A stretch of DNA of 10,628 nt from Acidobacteriaceae bacterium. Its GTDB lineage: Bacteria > Acidobacteriota > Terriglobia > Terriglobales > Acidobacteriaceae. Every line of letters begins with the position of its first letter. Positions within the stretch are counted from its first letter, which is position 1. Location: the NCBI GenBank assembly GCA_030042915.1, contig JASHYS010000313.1, forward strand, positions 1 through 10,628, written 5' to 3'. The translations under genes and the position numbers were made by a program. This document shows, in pieces, positions 1 to 5,631 of the stretch. The notes beneath the pieces were generated by a model that saw only the letters and a program-made list of their open reading frames with translations, was not told the origin of the DNA and made no database searches.

Positions 1-434
1 CCCAGGCTAGCGCGACAAAGCCTGTGGAGACGGCCACAGTACGCCAGGTTACTGCGCCGCTGGTTCCGGGCTCGCCGCAGGGGACGAACGAGAGCGCTGC
101 GGCTCAGGAGCATATCTCGATCGACGATTTTGCGAAGGTGGATTTGCGGGTGGCGCAGATCGTGGTGGCGGAGCGCGTGCCCAAGGCCGACAAGCTGCTG
201 CGCCTGGAGATCGATCTCGGTTACGAGAAACGCCAGATCCTGGCCGGCATCGCGCAGCACTACGAACCCGAAAAGCTGGTCGGCCGCAAGATTGTCGTGG
301 TGGCCAACCTGGCTCCGCGCAAGATGCGCGGCCTGGAATCGAACGGCATGCTCCTGGCTGCTTCGCTCGACGACGGCGCGCCGGTACTCGCCGGATTTCT
401 TGAAGAAGTGCCGCTGGGAGCGCGGCTCAAATAG
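1..434 (+). CDS. metG: Methionyl-tRNA synthetase, C-terminal tRNA-binding domain (5' end outside window)
   Basis: The reading frame is open to the left edge (codons run from base 3), so this is the 3' end of a longer gene. The first ~40 visible codons are a Pro/Ala/Thr-rich linker. From [16 protein letters not shown] onward comes an OB-fold of the Trbp111/EMAP-II type, with the hallmarks [26 protein letters not shown], and the NGMLLAA segment after RKMRGLESN. This is the family's non-specific tRNA-binding and dimerisation domain, appended to the C-terminus of many bacterial MetG proteins. MetG charges tRNA-Met in the cytoplasm. A GTG at base 24 could suggest a free-standing Trbp111 or CsaA-like protein. 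No Shine-Dalgarno precedes it and the frame continues upstream, so the MetG tail is preferred. The stop is TAG at 432-434. The catalytic domain cannot be seen. Confidence 0.9.
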   Translation, partial: QASATKPVETATVRQVTAPLVPGSPQGTNESAAAQEHISIDDFAKVDLRVAQIVVAERVPKADKLLRLEIDLGYEKRQILAGIAQHYEPEKLVGRKIVVVANLAPRKMRGLESNGMLLAASLDDGAPVLAGFLEEVPLGARLK

Positions 435-447
435 GGGCTCCGCCCTT
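433..447. terminator. Short possible bidirectional terminator between metG and tRNA-Leu
   Basis: A 6-bp stem (433-438 with 442-447, one G-T wobble) closes a 3-nt loop. It overlaps the metG stop codon and is followed by TTAAA on + and by ATTTG on the - strand. It sits in the 22-bp gap between two convergent genes, where a shared terminator is expected. The stem is short and the T tracts are poor, so the call is tentative. Confidence 0.35.
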
Positions 448-456
448 TAAAGAGGT

Positions 457-541
457 TGGTGCGGAAGGCGGGACTTGAACCCGCAAGCCTTTTGGGCGCC
501 AGCTCCTAAGGCTGGTGTGTTTGCCATTTCACCACTTCCGC
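457..541 (-). tRNA. tRNA-Leu (anticodon UAG), class II, CCA encoded
   Basis: Read on the - strand, the gene begins with acceptor strand GCGGAAG (541-535), which pairs with CTTCCGC (467-461). A discriminator A (460) and a genomically encoded CCA (459-457) follow. The anticodon stem is CCAGC/GCTGG around loop CTTAGGA, which places UAG at 508-506 and so reads CUN leucine codons. The T arm is GCGGG-TTCAAGT-CCCGC. A 14-nt long variable arm (CGCCCAAAAGGCTT) between anticodon and T arms is diagnostic of class II tRNAs (Leu, Ser, Tyr) and fits the leucine identity. The D-loop has the expected AAATGGCAA core. It is convergent with metG. Confidence 0.96.
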
Positions 542-562
542 ACAGGCCGCGTTTCCCTTTTA

Positions 563-592
563 AGTCTAGTGTCAAAATGAAGCGCGTTGCAA
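563..592 (-). promoter_or_regulatory. Possible promoter of tRNA-Leu
   Basis: On the - strand, TTGCAA (592-587) lies 18 nt from TAGACT (568-563), which is about 21 nt before the mature tRNA 5' end. A perfect TTGACA (575-570) also lies here but has no -10 at a proper distance downstream, so the first pairing is preferred. Assigned by eye from consensus matching only. Confidence 0.35.
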
Positions 593-679
593 CGCCGCGG
601 CGGTCACGCAGCATCGGAGAGCGCACTCCCCCTTGCGCTTCAAAAGAATCCCGTAGGGTGCAGCCAAAGCCCGCACGGC

Positions 680-1747
680 TCAAGCGATGCCGGGTTGCAT
701 CATTGGGGCTGCCGCAGGCGGCGGAATGAGAATATCGCCCAGCGCCTGGTAGCGGCCGCCATAGAACAGCAGCGCGTAGTTGCGCATGCCGATGGCGATG
801 GGGCCGCCCAGGGAGATGGCCAGCAGGAAGCCGAGGCCGAACATGATCAGACCCAGGAAACCCTCGAGAAACCATCCAATCACCGGGAGCGGGATCGCGG
901 CGTGACTGATGAGAGCCGCATAGACGGCGGCCATGGCGATAGCCAGCGCGCCAAAGACGATGATGCAGGGAATGAAGAGAATGATCGCCAATCCGATGAC
1001 GGCGGCCATCGGCACCACAACGCGCAGCAGTCCAAAGAGCAGAAAACGCCCCCATTCGCCCTTGATGCGCGTACGCGCGGCGGCCCACGCCTGCCCCGCC
1101 GAAGCGTTTTCGAGCGCCATGTGCGGCAGCATGAAGTCGCCAAGGATGATGCGCAAGCAGATGGCAGTCAGGGCGATGAGAAGAATCAATGGAATGAGCG
1201 GCAAAAACACGGCCAGGAACCCTGCCACCGGGAACGGCCCGCCTGTCTGGCTCTGCTGGAAAACGTGCCAGATTCCCAAGCCGAAAGGCAACAGTACGGC
1301 CACCACCGCGGCGAAAAAAACGATCCCCGCCACAATCGAAAGCAGGAAAAATCGGAAGGCCTGGAAACGGTACTTATACCAGCCCGGCGCGATGAACCGG
1401 TTTTGACGGATCAGGCACTCGAACAACGCAAAGCGCAGTCGAACGGATAGATAGAAGATGACAAGCGCCAGCACAATAAGGACCACGGCAATGGCCGCCA
1501 AAGCCACGATCCACGCGGGATGTATGTGCGGCAACGCGGGAATAGTGGGGAATGCGGGTGCCGTATGATCGTGCGTGTGATCTGGCAAGCTGGGATGCGA
1601 GAAATTGAAACCCTTCGAAAAACCCTCGCTGAACACGGCAACAAAACACAGCTTCAGAAACGTTCCCCACTGAAAGGGCTCGAACAGCAAGCTCTTGGTG
1701 CGATTGATGGCAGGCGACAGAGCCTCCGTAGCCGAGAAGGCTTGCAT
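680..1747 (-). CDS. Polytopic membrane protein of unknown function with His-rich loop
   Basis: A 355-residue protein; its ATG is preceded by AAGGA 4 nt upstream (1756-1752), which supports the start. About six hydrophobic segments are visible, near residues 79-100, 133-158, 172-203, 235-260, 260-282 and 290-318, and there is no cleavable signal peptide. The N-terminus (SATEALSPAINRTKSLLFEPF, then a Trp and a Lys-rich hydrophobic stretch) resembles membrane proteins I remember from acidobacteria, perhaps of the glycerophosphodiester-phosphodiesterase membrane-domain or DUF7544 type. I cannot assign a family with confidence. The loop at 51-76 carries six histidines (51, 57, 59, 61, 74, 76) and several prolines. 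The C-terminus is a short Pro/Ala tail. It lies 98 bp downstream of trmFO on the same strand, so co-transcription is possible but not shown. No function is claimed. Confidence 0.8.
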   Translation of the reverse strand: MQAFSATEALSPAINRTKSLLFEPFQWGTFLKLCFVAVFSEGFSKGFNFSHPSLPDHTHDHTAPAFPTIPALPHIHPAWIVALAAIAVVLIVLALVIFYLSVRLRFALFECLIRQNRFIAPGWYKYRFQAFRFFLLSIVAGIVFFAAVVAVLLPFGLGIWHVFQQSQTGGPFPVAGFLAVFLPLIPLILLIALTAICLRIILGDFMLPHMALENASAGQAWAAARTRIKGEWGRFLLFGLLRVVVPMAAVIGLAIILFIPCIIVFGALAIAMAAVYAALISHAAIPLPVIGWFLEGFLGLIMFGLGFLLAISLGGPIAIGMRNYALLFYGGRYQALGDILIPPPAAAPMMQPGIA

Positions 1748-1845
1748 AAGTTCCTTTCCGCGACGAAACAGCGTACCACAGAGTTACGCATTTTCCATGC
1801 GTCCGGTTCCGTTCACCAGGGTGCGCGACGCTGCCGATTTCCAAG

Positions 1846-3312
1846 CTAAGTGCGCTGAGCCTCCTCGATCGCGTGGGCATGCCGGCGATCGGCTGCCGCG
1901 GCCTGCCACTCCTCGAACGCCTGCAACGCCCGCTCGCACTGCAGCCGGTGCCGCTCCTGCTTGTCGCGCACCTTCCTGCGCATCTCTTCCTCCAGTGGCT
2001 GCAGCAGGTCGAACGTGATGTTGGCGGGCTGAAAGTTCCTTGCAGTCGCGTGCGTAATGTAGTGCACCAGCGACCCTAGGGCCGTAGCCCTCGGCACCGG
2101 CACGGGCTCGTCGCCGCGCGCCATTGCCGCCGCGTAGATCCCGGCCAGCATGCCGGTCGCAATCGATTCCGTGTAGCCCTCCACGCCGCAGATTTGCCCC
2201 GCAAACAAGATCCCGGTTGCCCCATCCTTTCGCTGGCTTCCTGGCGAAAGCGTGGGCGGCTCTGCAGGCGCCCCGAAAGAGCCATGCTTTAGCCGCAGGC
2301 ATTCGTCCAGCAGCGCCGGCGCGCAGATATACGTGTTGCGATGAATCTGCCCGTAGCGCAGGAAGCGCGCGTTTTCGAGCCCCGGAATCATGCGCAGCAC
2401 GCGCGCCTGCTCGCCGAACTTGAGATGGTTCTGGAATCCCACCAGGTTGTAGCTGTCGGCGCGCAGATTTTCCTTGCGCAGTTGTACCACGGCCCAGGGG
2501 GTCTTGCCGGTGCGCGGGTCGCGCAGTCCCACCGGCTTCATCGGTCCAAATCGCAACGTGTCGCGCCCGCGCCGGGCGAGCACTTCGATCGGCAGGCAGC
2601 TCTCAAAATAGTCGAGCTTCTCCCACTCCTTTTCTTCCGCCGCCTCCGCCGTCAGCAGGGCTTCGTAAAACCGCTCATACTCCGCGCGATCCATGGGACA
2701 GTTGATGTAGTCCGCAGTTCCTTTGTCCCACCGTGCCGCAAAGTACACCCGCCCCATATCAATCGATTCGGCATCGACAATGGGCGAGATGGAATCGTAA
2801 AACGCCAGATGCCCTGCTCCCGTCAGCCGTTCGATCTCCCGGCTCAGCGCATCCGAGGTCAGCGGGCCCGTAGCGACAATCGTGCAGTCGCACTTCGCAG
2901 GGTTCTCGTTTTGGACGAGCGAATCGTCGAGGTGAGTGACCTCTTCGCGCACCACGCGAATCCCCGGCTCGGCCGCAATCGCCTCCGTAATGCGCCGCGA
3001 AAACTCCACGCGATCCACGGCCAGCGCGTGCCCTGCCGGAACCGCGGTTTCATCGGCAATCGATAGGAGCGCTGACCGCCCGCGCCGCATCTCCTCCTTC
3101 AGCAGCCACGGCGCCGTCCAGGGTGTTTCGCTCTTGAGCGAATTTGAGCACACCAGCTCGCCGAAGTCCGTGGTCTGGTGGGCGGGTGTCAGCCGCGGCT
3201 TACCGTCTACCAGGGCCCGCATCTCAAACAAATCCACCGCGCAGCCCAGCCGCGCTGCCGTCAGCGCTGCCTCAGGTCCCGCCAGCCCCCCGCCAATCAC
3301 CTTGATCCTCAC
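1846..3312 (-). CDS. trmFO: Methylenetetrahydrofolate--tRNA-(uracil-5-)-methyltransferase TrmFO
   Basis: This cytoplasmic flavoenzyme makes 5-methyluridine at position 54 of tRNA, using methylene-THF and FADH2 rather than SAM. The 488-residue protein opens with a Rossmann FAD motif (VIGGGLAGPEAA, 5-16). It carries the TrmFO signatures HQTTDFGELVCSNSLKSE (45-62, Cys55) and FESCLPIEVLARRG (236-249, Cys239). By position these cysteines match Cys53 and the catalytic Cys226 of the Bacillus subtilis enzyme. Other family blocks are LRFGPMKPVGL, VGFQNHLKFGEQ, and the C-terminal FAD-binding GVEGYTESIATG (377-388). It is longer than the ~435-residue B. subtilis protein because of a small insert near 345-365 and a charged helical C-terminal tail after ~440. 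The start is GTG (3312-3310), overlapping the TGA of the upstream acetyltransferase gene as GTGA, so translational coupling is likely. Confidence 0.96.
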   Translation of the reverse strand: MRIKVIGGGLAGPEAALTAARLGCAVDLFEMRALVDGKPRLTPAHQTTDFGELVCSNSLKSETPWTAPWLLKEEMRRGRSALLSIADETAVPAGHALAVDRVEFSRRITEAIAAEPGIRVVREEVTHLDDSLVQNENPAKCDCTIVATGPLTSDALSREIERLTGAGHLAFYDSISPIVDAESIDMGRVYFAARWDKGTADYINCPMDRAEYERFYEALLTAEAAEEKEWEKLDYFESCLPIEVLARRGRDTLRFGPMKPVGLRDPRTGKTPWAVVQLRKENLRADSYNLVGFQNHLKFGEQARVLRMIPGLENARFLRYGQIHRNTYICAPALLDECLRLKHGSFGAPAEPPTLSPGSQRKDGATGILFAGQICGVEGYTESIATGMLAGIYAAAMARGDEPVPVPRATALGSLVHYITHATARNFQPANITFDLLQPLEEEMRRKVRDKQERHRLQCERALQAFEEWQAAAADRRHAHAIEEAQRT

Positions 3313-3866
3313 GGTGCTTTCCCCGCGCCGGGCTGCCCCATCCCGCCGCCGGCTGTTTGGCGAACGCGTGAGCCGTTATCCGCTCCCGCTCCCTCGGCCA
3401 ACCGCTTGATCGCCTCGCCGCTCAAGCGCACATTCAGCCATTCGTCCAGAAGCTCTGCGCCCATGGCGCGATAAAAGTCGATGGCCGGCGTATTCCAGTC
3501 CAGAACCTCCCATTGCATGCGCTGGCAGCCTCTCTCCACGGCAATCGCCGCCACGCGCCTGAGCAGTGCCTTGCCGATGCCCAGCCCCCGGAATTCCGGA
3601 TGCACGAACAGATCCTCGAGATAAATGCCCGGCTTGCCGATCCACGTCGAATAGTCGAAAAAGTAAAAGGCGAAGCCCGCCGGCCGGCCGTCGTGCTCGG
3701 CAATCAGGCAGTAGAAAAACGGGTTTGGGCCGAATCCATCTCTCAGCAAACCCTCCTCCGTAGCGGTTACTGCGTCCGGCGCCCGCTCGAATTCCGCGAG
3801 GGCGCGAATAAAGGCAAGAATCTGCGCGACATCCGCCGCAGTTGCAGTTCGGATCACCGTTCCCAT
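3309..3866 (-). CDS. GNAT N-acetyltransferase, diamine/SSAT-like
   Basis: A single-domain GNAT protein of 185 residues. The acetyl-CoA pyrophosphate-binding motif is RGLGIG at 93-98, preceded by the strand IYLEDLFVHPEF (81-92). The following WEVLDWNTPAIDFYRAMGAELL (119-140) and EWLNVRLSG are typical of the spermidine/spermine (SSAT1) and thialysine (SSAT2) acetyltransferase group. A polyamine or a related amine is therefore the likeliest substrate, though this is inferred from family resemblance. The domain ends near residue 160. The last 25 residues are a Gly/Ala/Gln-rich tail that runs into the overlap with trmFO and may be disordered. The ATG start has only a weak GAGGG just before it, and a TAGAAT box ends 6 nt upstream, so the mRNA may be leaderless. 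It probably heads an operon with trmFO. Confidence 0.88.
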   Translation of the reverse strand: MGTVIRTATAADVAQILAFIRALAEFERAPDAVTATEEGLLRDGFGPNPFFYCLIAEHDGRPAGFAFYFFDYSTWIGKPGIYLEDLFVHPEFRGLGIGKALLRRVAAIAVERGCQRMQWEVLDWNTPAIDFYRAMGAELLDEWLNVRLSGEAIKRLAEGAGADNGSRVRQTAGGGMGQPGAGKAP

Positions 3867-3872
3867 GCCCTC

Positions 3873-3878
3873 ATTCTA
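3873..3878 (-). promoter_or_regulatory. -10 box of the GNAT-trmFO operon, leaderless-type spacing
   Basis: On the - strand TAGAAT (5 of 6 matches to TATAAT) is separated from the GNAT ATG by only 6 nt (GAGGGC). With usual -10 spacing, transcription would start at or next to the A of the start codon. No good -35 is seen 16-18 nt upstream. Confidence 0.45.
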
Positions 3879-3902
3879 GGGCCTCCTGACCCGCTAACCC
3901 GA

Positions 3903-3938
3903 ACGCCGCGGACTCCGCCAACTCCGCTAACCCCGCTG
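3903..3938. repeat. Four degenerate tandem 9-mers
   Basis: Units ACGCCGCGG, ACTCCGCCA, ACTCCGCTA and ACCCCGCTG follow each other without a gap, with consensus near ACYCCGCYR. The 10-mer CCGCTAACCC also occurs twice (3891-3900 and 3924-3933). It may be slippage-derived intergenic sequence. Confidence 0.5.
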
Positions 3939-4060
3939 CTTTTCCTCTGTGACACGGGCCACACGCCCTACCGGGCGCGACCCTCTACTATCGCCCCTAT
4001 GGTCCATGCGGTGCTTCGTCGCTTCGCCGCGCAGTGGACAACCCACGTACCGGGCCCCTC

Positions 4061-4078
4061 GTCACAAAGAAGTGTGAC
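4061..4078. other. Perfect inverted repeat, possible hairpin or protein-binding site
   Basis: GTCACA (4061-4066) and TGTGAC (4073-4078) are exact reverse complements flanking AAGAAG. The half-sites are in the opposite order to a CRP site (TGTGA-N6-TCACA), and no T tract follows on either strand, so it is neither a standard CRP site nor a terminator. Confidence 0.4.
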
Positions 4079-4191
4079 CTCGCGGCCGGCTACCTCCCGC
4101 GCCAACCACCCCCCTTGTGCGCAGTGCTGGCTTGGATTTAACGTGGGTTTTGCTTCAAACCATGGATTTGGAGCTCGTTGTAGTTGGGAAT

Positions 4192-4219
4192 TTGAACTTT
4201 TTCGAGCCGCAGGTAGAAT
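4192..4219 (+). promoter_or_regulatory. Sigma-70-like promoter of the first TPR-protein gene
   Basis: TTGAAC (4192-4197) and TAGAAT (4214-4219) are separated by 16 nt. The predicted transcription start is near 4226, leaving a short leader of about 20 nt that contains the Shine-Dalgarno AAGGAG at 4235-4240. This is the best -35/-10 pair in the window. Confidence 0.6.
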
Positions 4220-4234
4220 GTGCCCGCCGCTCTC

Positions 4235-4240
4235 AAGGAG
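4235..4240 (+). promoter_or_regulatory. Ribosome binding site deciding the start at 4246
   Basis: AAGGAG lies 5 nt before the ATG at 4246. It settles the start against an in-frame upstream ATG at 4159, which lies upstream of the predicted promoter and would bury the signal peptide inside the protein. Confidence 0.8.
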
Positions 4241-4245
4241 AAGAT

Positions 4246-5490
4246 ATGAAACGCAATCTTACGCATCGGCTGGCATTGGCCGCCCTCGTAGGCCTACTGG
4301 CGCTCGTTCTTGCGCCCGCTCATGCACAAGCCCCCGCCGGGCCCACAGGCAAGATCCACGGCCGTGTGATCAATCCCACCGGCCAGCCCCAAGGCAGCGG
4401 CACCGTGAGTCTGTCCACTGACGGCGGCGTGACTTTGAAGTACAACTTCCCGGTTTCCGATACCGGTGATTACTCAGGCGAAGCGCCTGCAGGGACCTAT
4501 ATGGTCGTCTATCGCGCACCCGATACTCCGGCCGGCAAGATTGTGGATTCCATCCGCGGCGTCAAGGTGGTCGCCGGGCAGGATACGACCCAGGACGTCG
4601 ACATGTCGCGTCAGGAATACATCGATAAGCTGCCTGAAGACCAGCGCAAGCAGCTGGAGGACATGAAGAAGACCAATGCTGAAGCCGTGAAGGCCAACGT
4701 GCTTATCAACCAGCTCAACGCCGACCTGAAAGCCTGCAGCCAGGACAGGAAAGATATCGACACTGCCGCCGCCACTGCGGCCCAGACTTTGGGATCGTCG
4801 GCTTCGAAGGCCGATATCGCCGCCAAGGTAACTGAGATCAGAACCGCCAAGTACAACGACATCGCAAGCCTGATGACCAAGGACACCGGCCTCAAGCCCG
4901 ATGAGCCCTTGTTGTGGAACCAGCTGGCCTACGCACAGGCCGGCCTCGAGAAATACGATGACGCCATCACTTCTTACAAGAAAGCCATCGATCTCGAGAA
5001 TGCTGCAAAGAAGCCGCGCCTGCCCGTCGTCGGTCAGGCTGAAGCCGGCTTGGGCGAGATCTATGCACGCACCGGCAAGGTGCCCGATGCCAATACCGCC
5101 TACGCGGCAGCCGCCAAGGACGACCCCAACAACGCCATGGTCTATCTCAAGAATCAGGCCATTATCTTTTTCCAGGAAAACAATGGGGCGAGTGCAGCCT
5201 GGGCCGGCCCGGCGCAGGTGGCCGCCGCCGATCAGGCCATCAAGGCAGCGCCAAACCCCAATGATCCCAACCTCGCCATCCTGTACTACATCAAGGGCCA
5301 GGGTTTGATTGTGAACGCCAACGTCGACCCCAAAACCGGCAAATACATCCTTCCACCCGACTGCACCGCGGCCTACGAGAAATATCTTGATTTGGCGCCC
5401 AATGGTCAGTTCGCTCAAGAAGTGGCCGGCATCTTGCAGCAGGCAGGCGAGAAGGTCAGCTCTTCCTATAAGGCGCCCAAATCGAAGTAA
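4246..5490 (+). CDS. Exported carboxypeptidase-regulatory-like/TPR protein, copy 1
   Basis: A 414-residue protein with a Sec signal peptide: MKRN, hydrophobic core to about 24, then cleavage near AHA-Q at 27-28. Residues ~37-120 look like a carboxypeptidase-regulatory-like beta-sandwich: GRVINP, GTVSLSTDGG, YNFPVSDTGDYSG, GTYMVVYR, GQDTTQDVDM. Residues ~125-210 are charged and helical, perhaps a short coiled coil. TPR-like helices follow: LLWNQLAYAQAGLEKYDDAITSYKKAI (222-248), then AEAGLGEIYARTGKVPDANTAYAAA (265-289). A terminal repeat contains PDC (371-373) and YEKYLDLAPNG (377-387). This arrangement is common among exported acidobacterial proteins of unknown role; periplasmic protein-protein interaction is a guess. 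It is followed by a strong terminator and then by a paralog. Compared with the paralog it has ~10 extra residues near 314-325. Confidence 0.85.
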   Translation: MKRNLTHRLALAALVGLLALVLAPAHAQAPAGPTGKIHGRVINPTGQPQGSGTVSLSTDGGVTLKYNFPVSDTGDYSGEAPAGTYMVVYRAPDTPAGKIVDSIRGVKVVAGQDTTQDVDMSRQEYIDKLPEDQRKQLEDMKKTNAEAVKANVLINQLNADLKACSQDRKDIDTAAATAAQTLGSSASKADIAAKVTEIRTAKYNDIASLMTKDTGLKPDEPLLWNQLAYAQAGLEKYDDAITSYKKAIDLENAAKKPRLPVVGQAEAGLGEIYARTGKVPDANTAYAAAAKDDPNNAMVYLKNQAIIFFQENNGASAAWAGPAQVAAADQAIKAAPNPNDPNLAILYYIKGQGLIVNANVDPKTGKYILPPDCTAAYEKYLDLAPNGQFAQEVAGILQQAGEKVSSSYKAPKSK

Positions 5491-5512
5491 CGTTCTTTTC
5501 TTGACCTGCTCA

Positions 5513-5548
5513 AGGGGCGTCCGCTGTCGCGGATGCCTCTTTTGTTTT
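5513..5548 (+). terminator. Strong rho-independent terminator after copy 1
   Basis: A 12-bp stem (5513-5524 with 5529-5540, two G-T wobbles and no mismatches) closes the tetraloop TGTC and is followed by TTTGTTTT (5541-5548). It lies 22 bp after the stop of the first TPR-protein gene, so the downstream paralog should depend on its own promoter. Confidence 0.93.
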
Positions 5549-5618
5549 CCGAACCCATTAACATAGCTCCAAAAAAAACTGGGAATGACCTGGGGCGCCA
5601 TTTGCGGCTTCTGACCAC

Positions 5619-5624
5619 TACAAT
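5619..5624 (+). promoter_or_regulatory. -10 box of copy 2, leaderless-type spacing
   Basis: TACAAT (5619-5624) is followed by 7 nt (GCATTGC) and then ATG at 5632. No Shine-Dalgarno lies between and no clear -35 is seen. The stretch 5618-5634 matches 15 of 17 bases with 6950-6966 in front of moeA. Confidence 0.5.
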
Positions 5625-5631
5625 GCATTGC

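Larger units (their letters stand above)
3867..4245. other. 379-bp intergenic region between divergent GNAT and TPR-protein genes
   Basis: No recognisable gene lies here. It contains the GNAT -10 box, a short run of degenerate 9-mers (3903-3938), an orphan TACTAT-7 nt-ATG arrangement (3986-4001), a perfect 6-bp hairpin (4061-4078), and the promoter and ribosome binding site of the gene at 4246. The ATG at 3999 opens a frame that runs to 4421 inside the next gene. Its 140-residue product shows no domain I recognise. A 23-codon frame (4006-4077) starts at the next ATG. Neither can be supported as a gene. Confidence 0.6.

Noticed and set aside
570..575. Perfect TTGACA (- strand) as the -35 of tRNA-Leu
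   Set aside because: At 16-18 nt downstream there is no -10-like hexamer; the TTGCAA/TAGACT pair fits better.
587..1450. 287-codon + strand frame opposite the membrane protein
   Set aside because: Its translation is rich in Glu, Gln, Arg and His, as expected from the complement of hydrophobic codons. The - strand frame has membrane segments and a proper ribosome site.
1786..1802. ACGCAT-TTTCC-ATGCGT hairpin between trmFO and the membrane protein as a terminator
   Set aside because: The stem is only 6 bp and AT/GC mixed, with no T tract on either strand; trmFO may read through into the next gene.
2341..3066. 241-codon + strand frame opposite trmFO
   Set aside because: Antisense shadow of a clear TrmFO; no family motif.
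4117..4245. N-terminal extension of copy 1 (in-frame codons from 4117, ATG at 4159)
   Set aside because: It would read through the promoter and ribosome site and place the signal peptide internally; the start at 4246 is far better.
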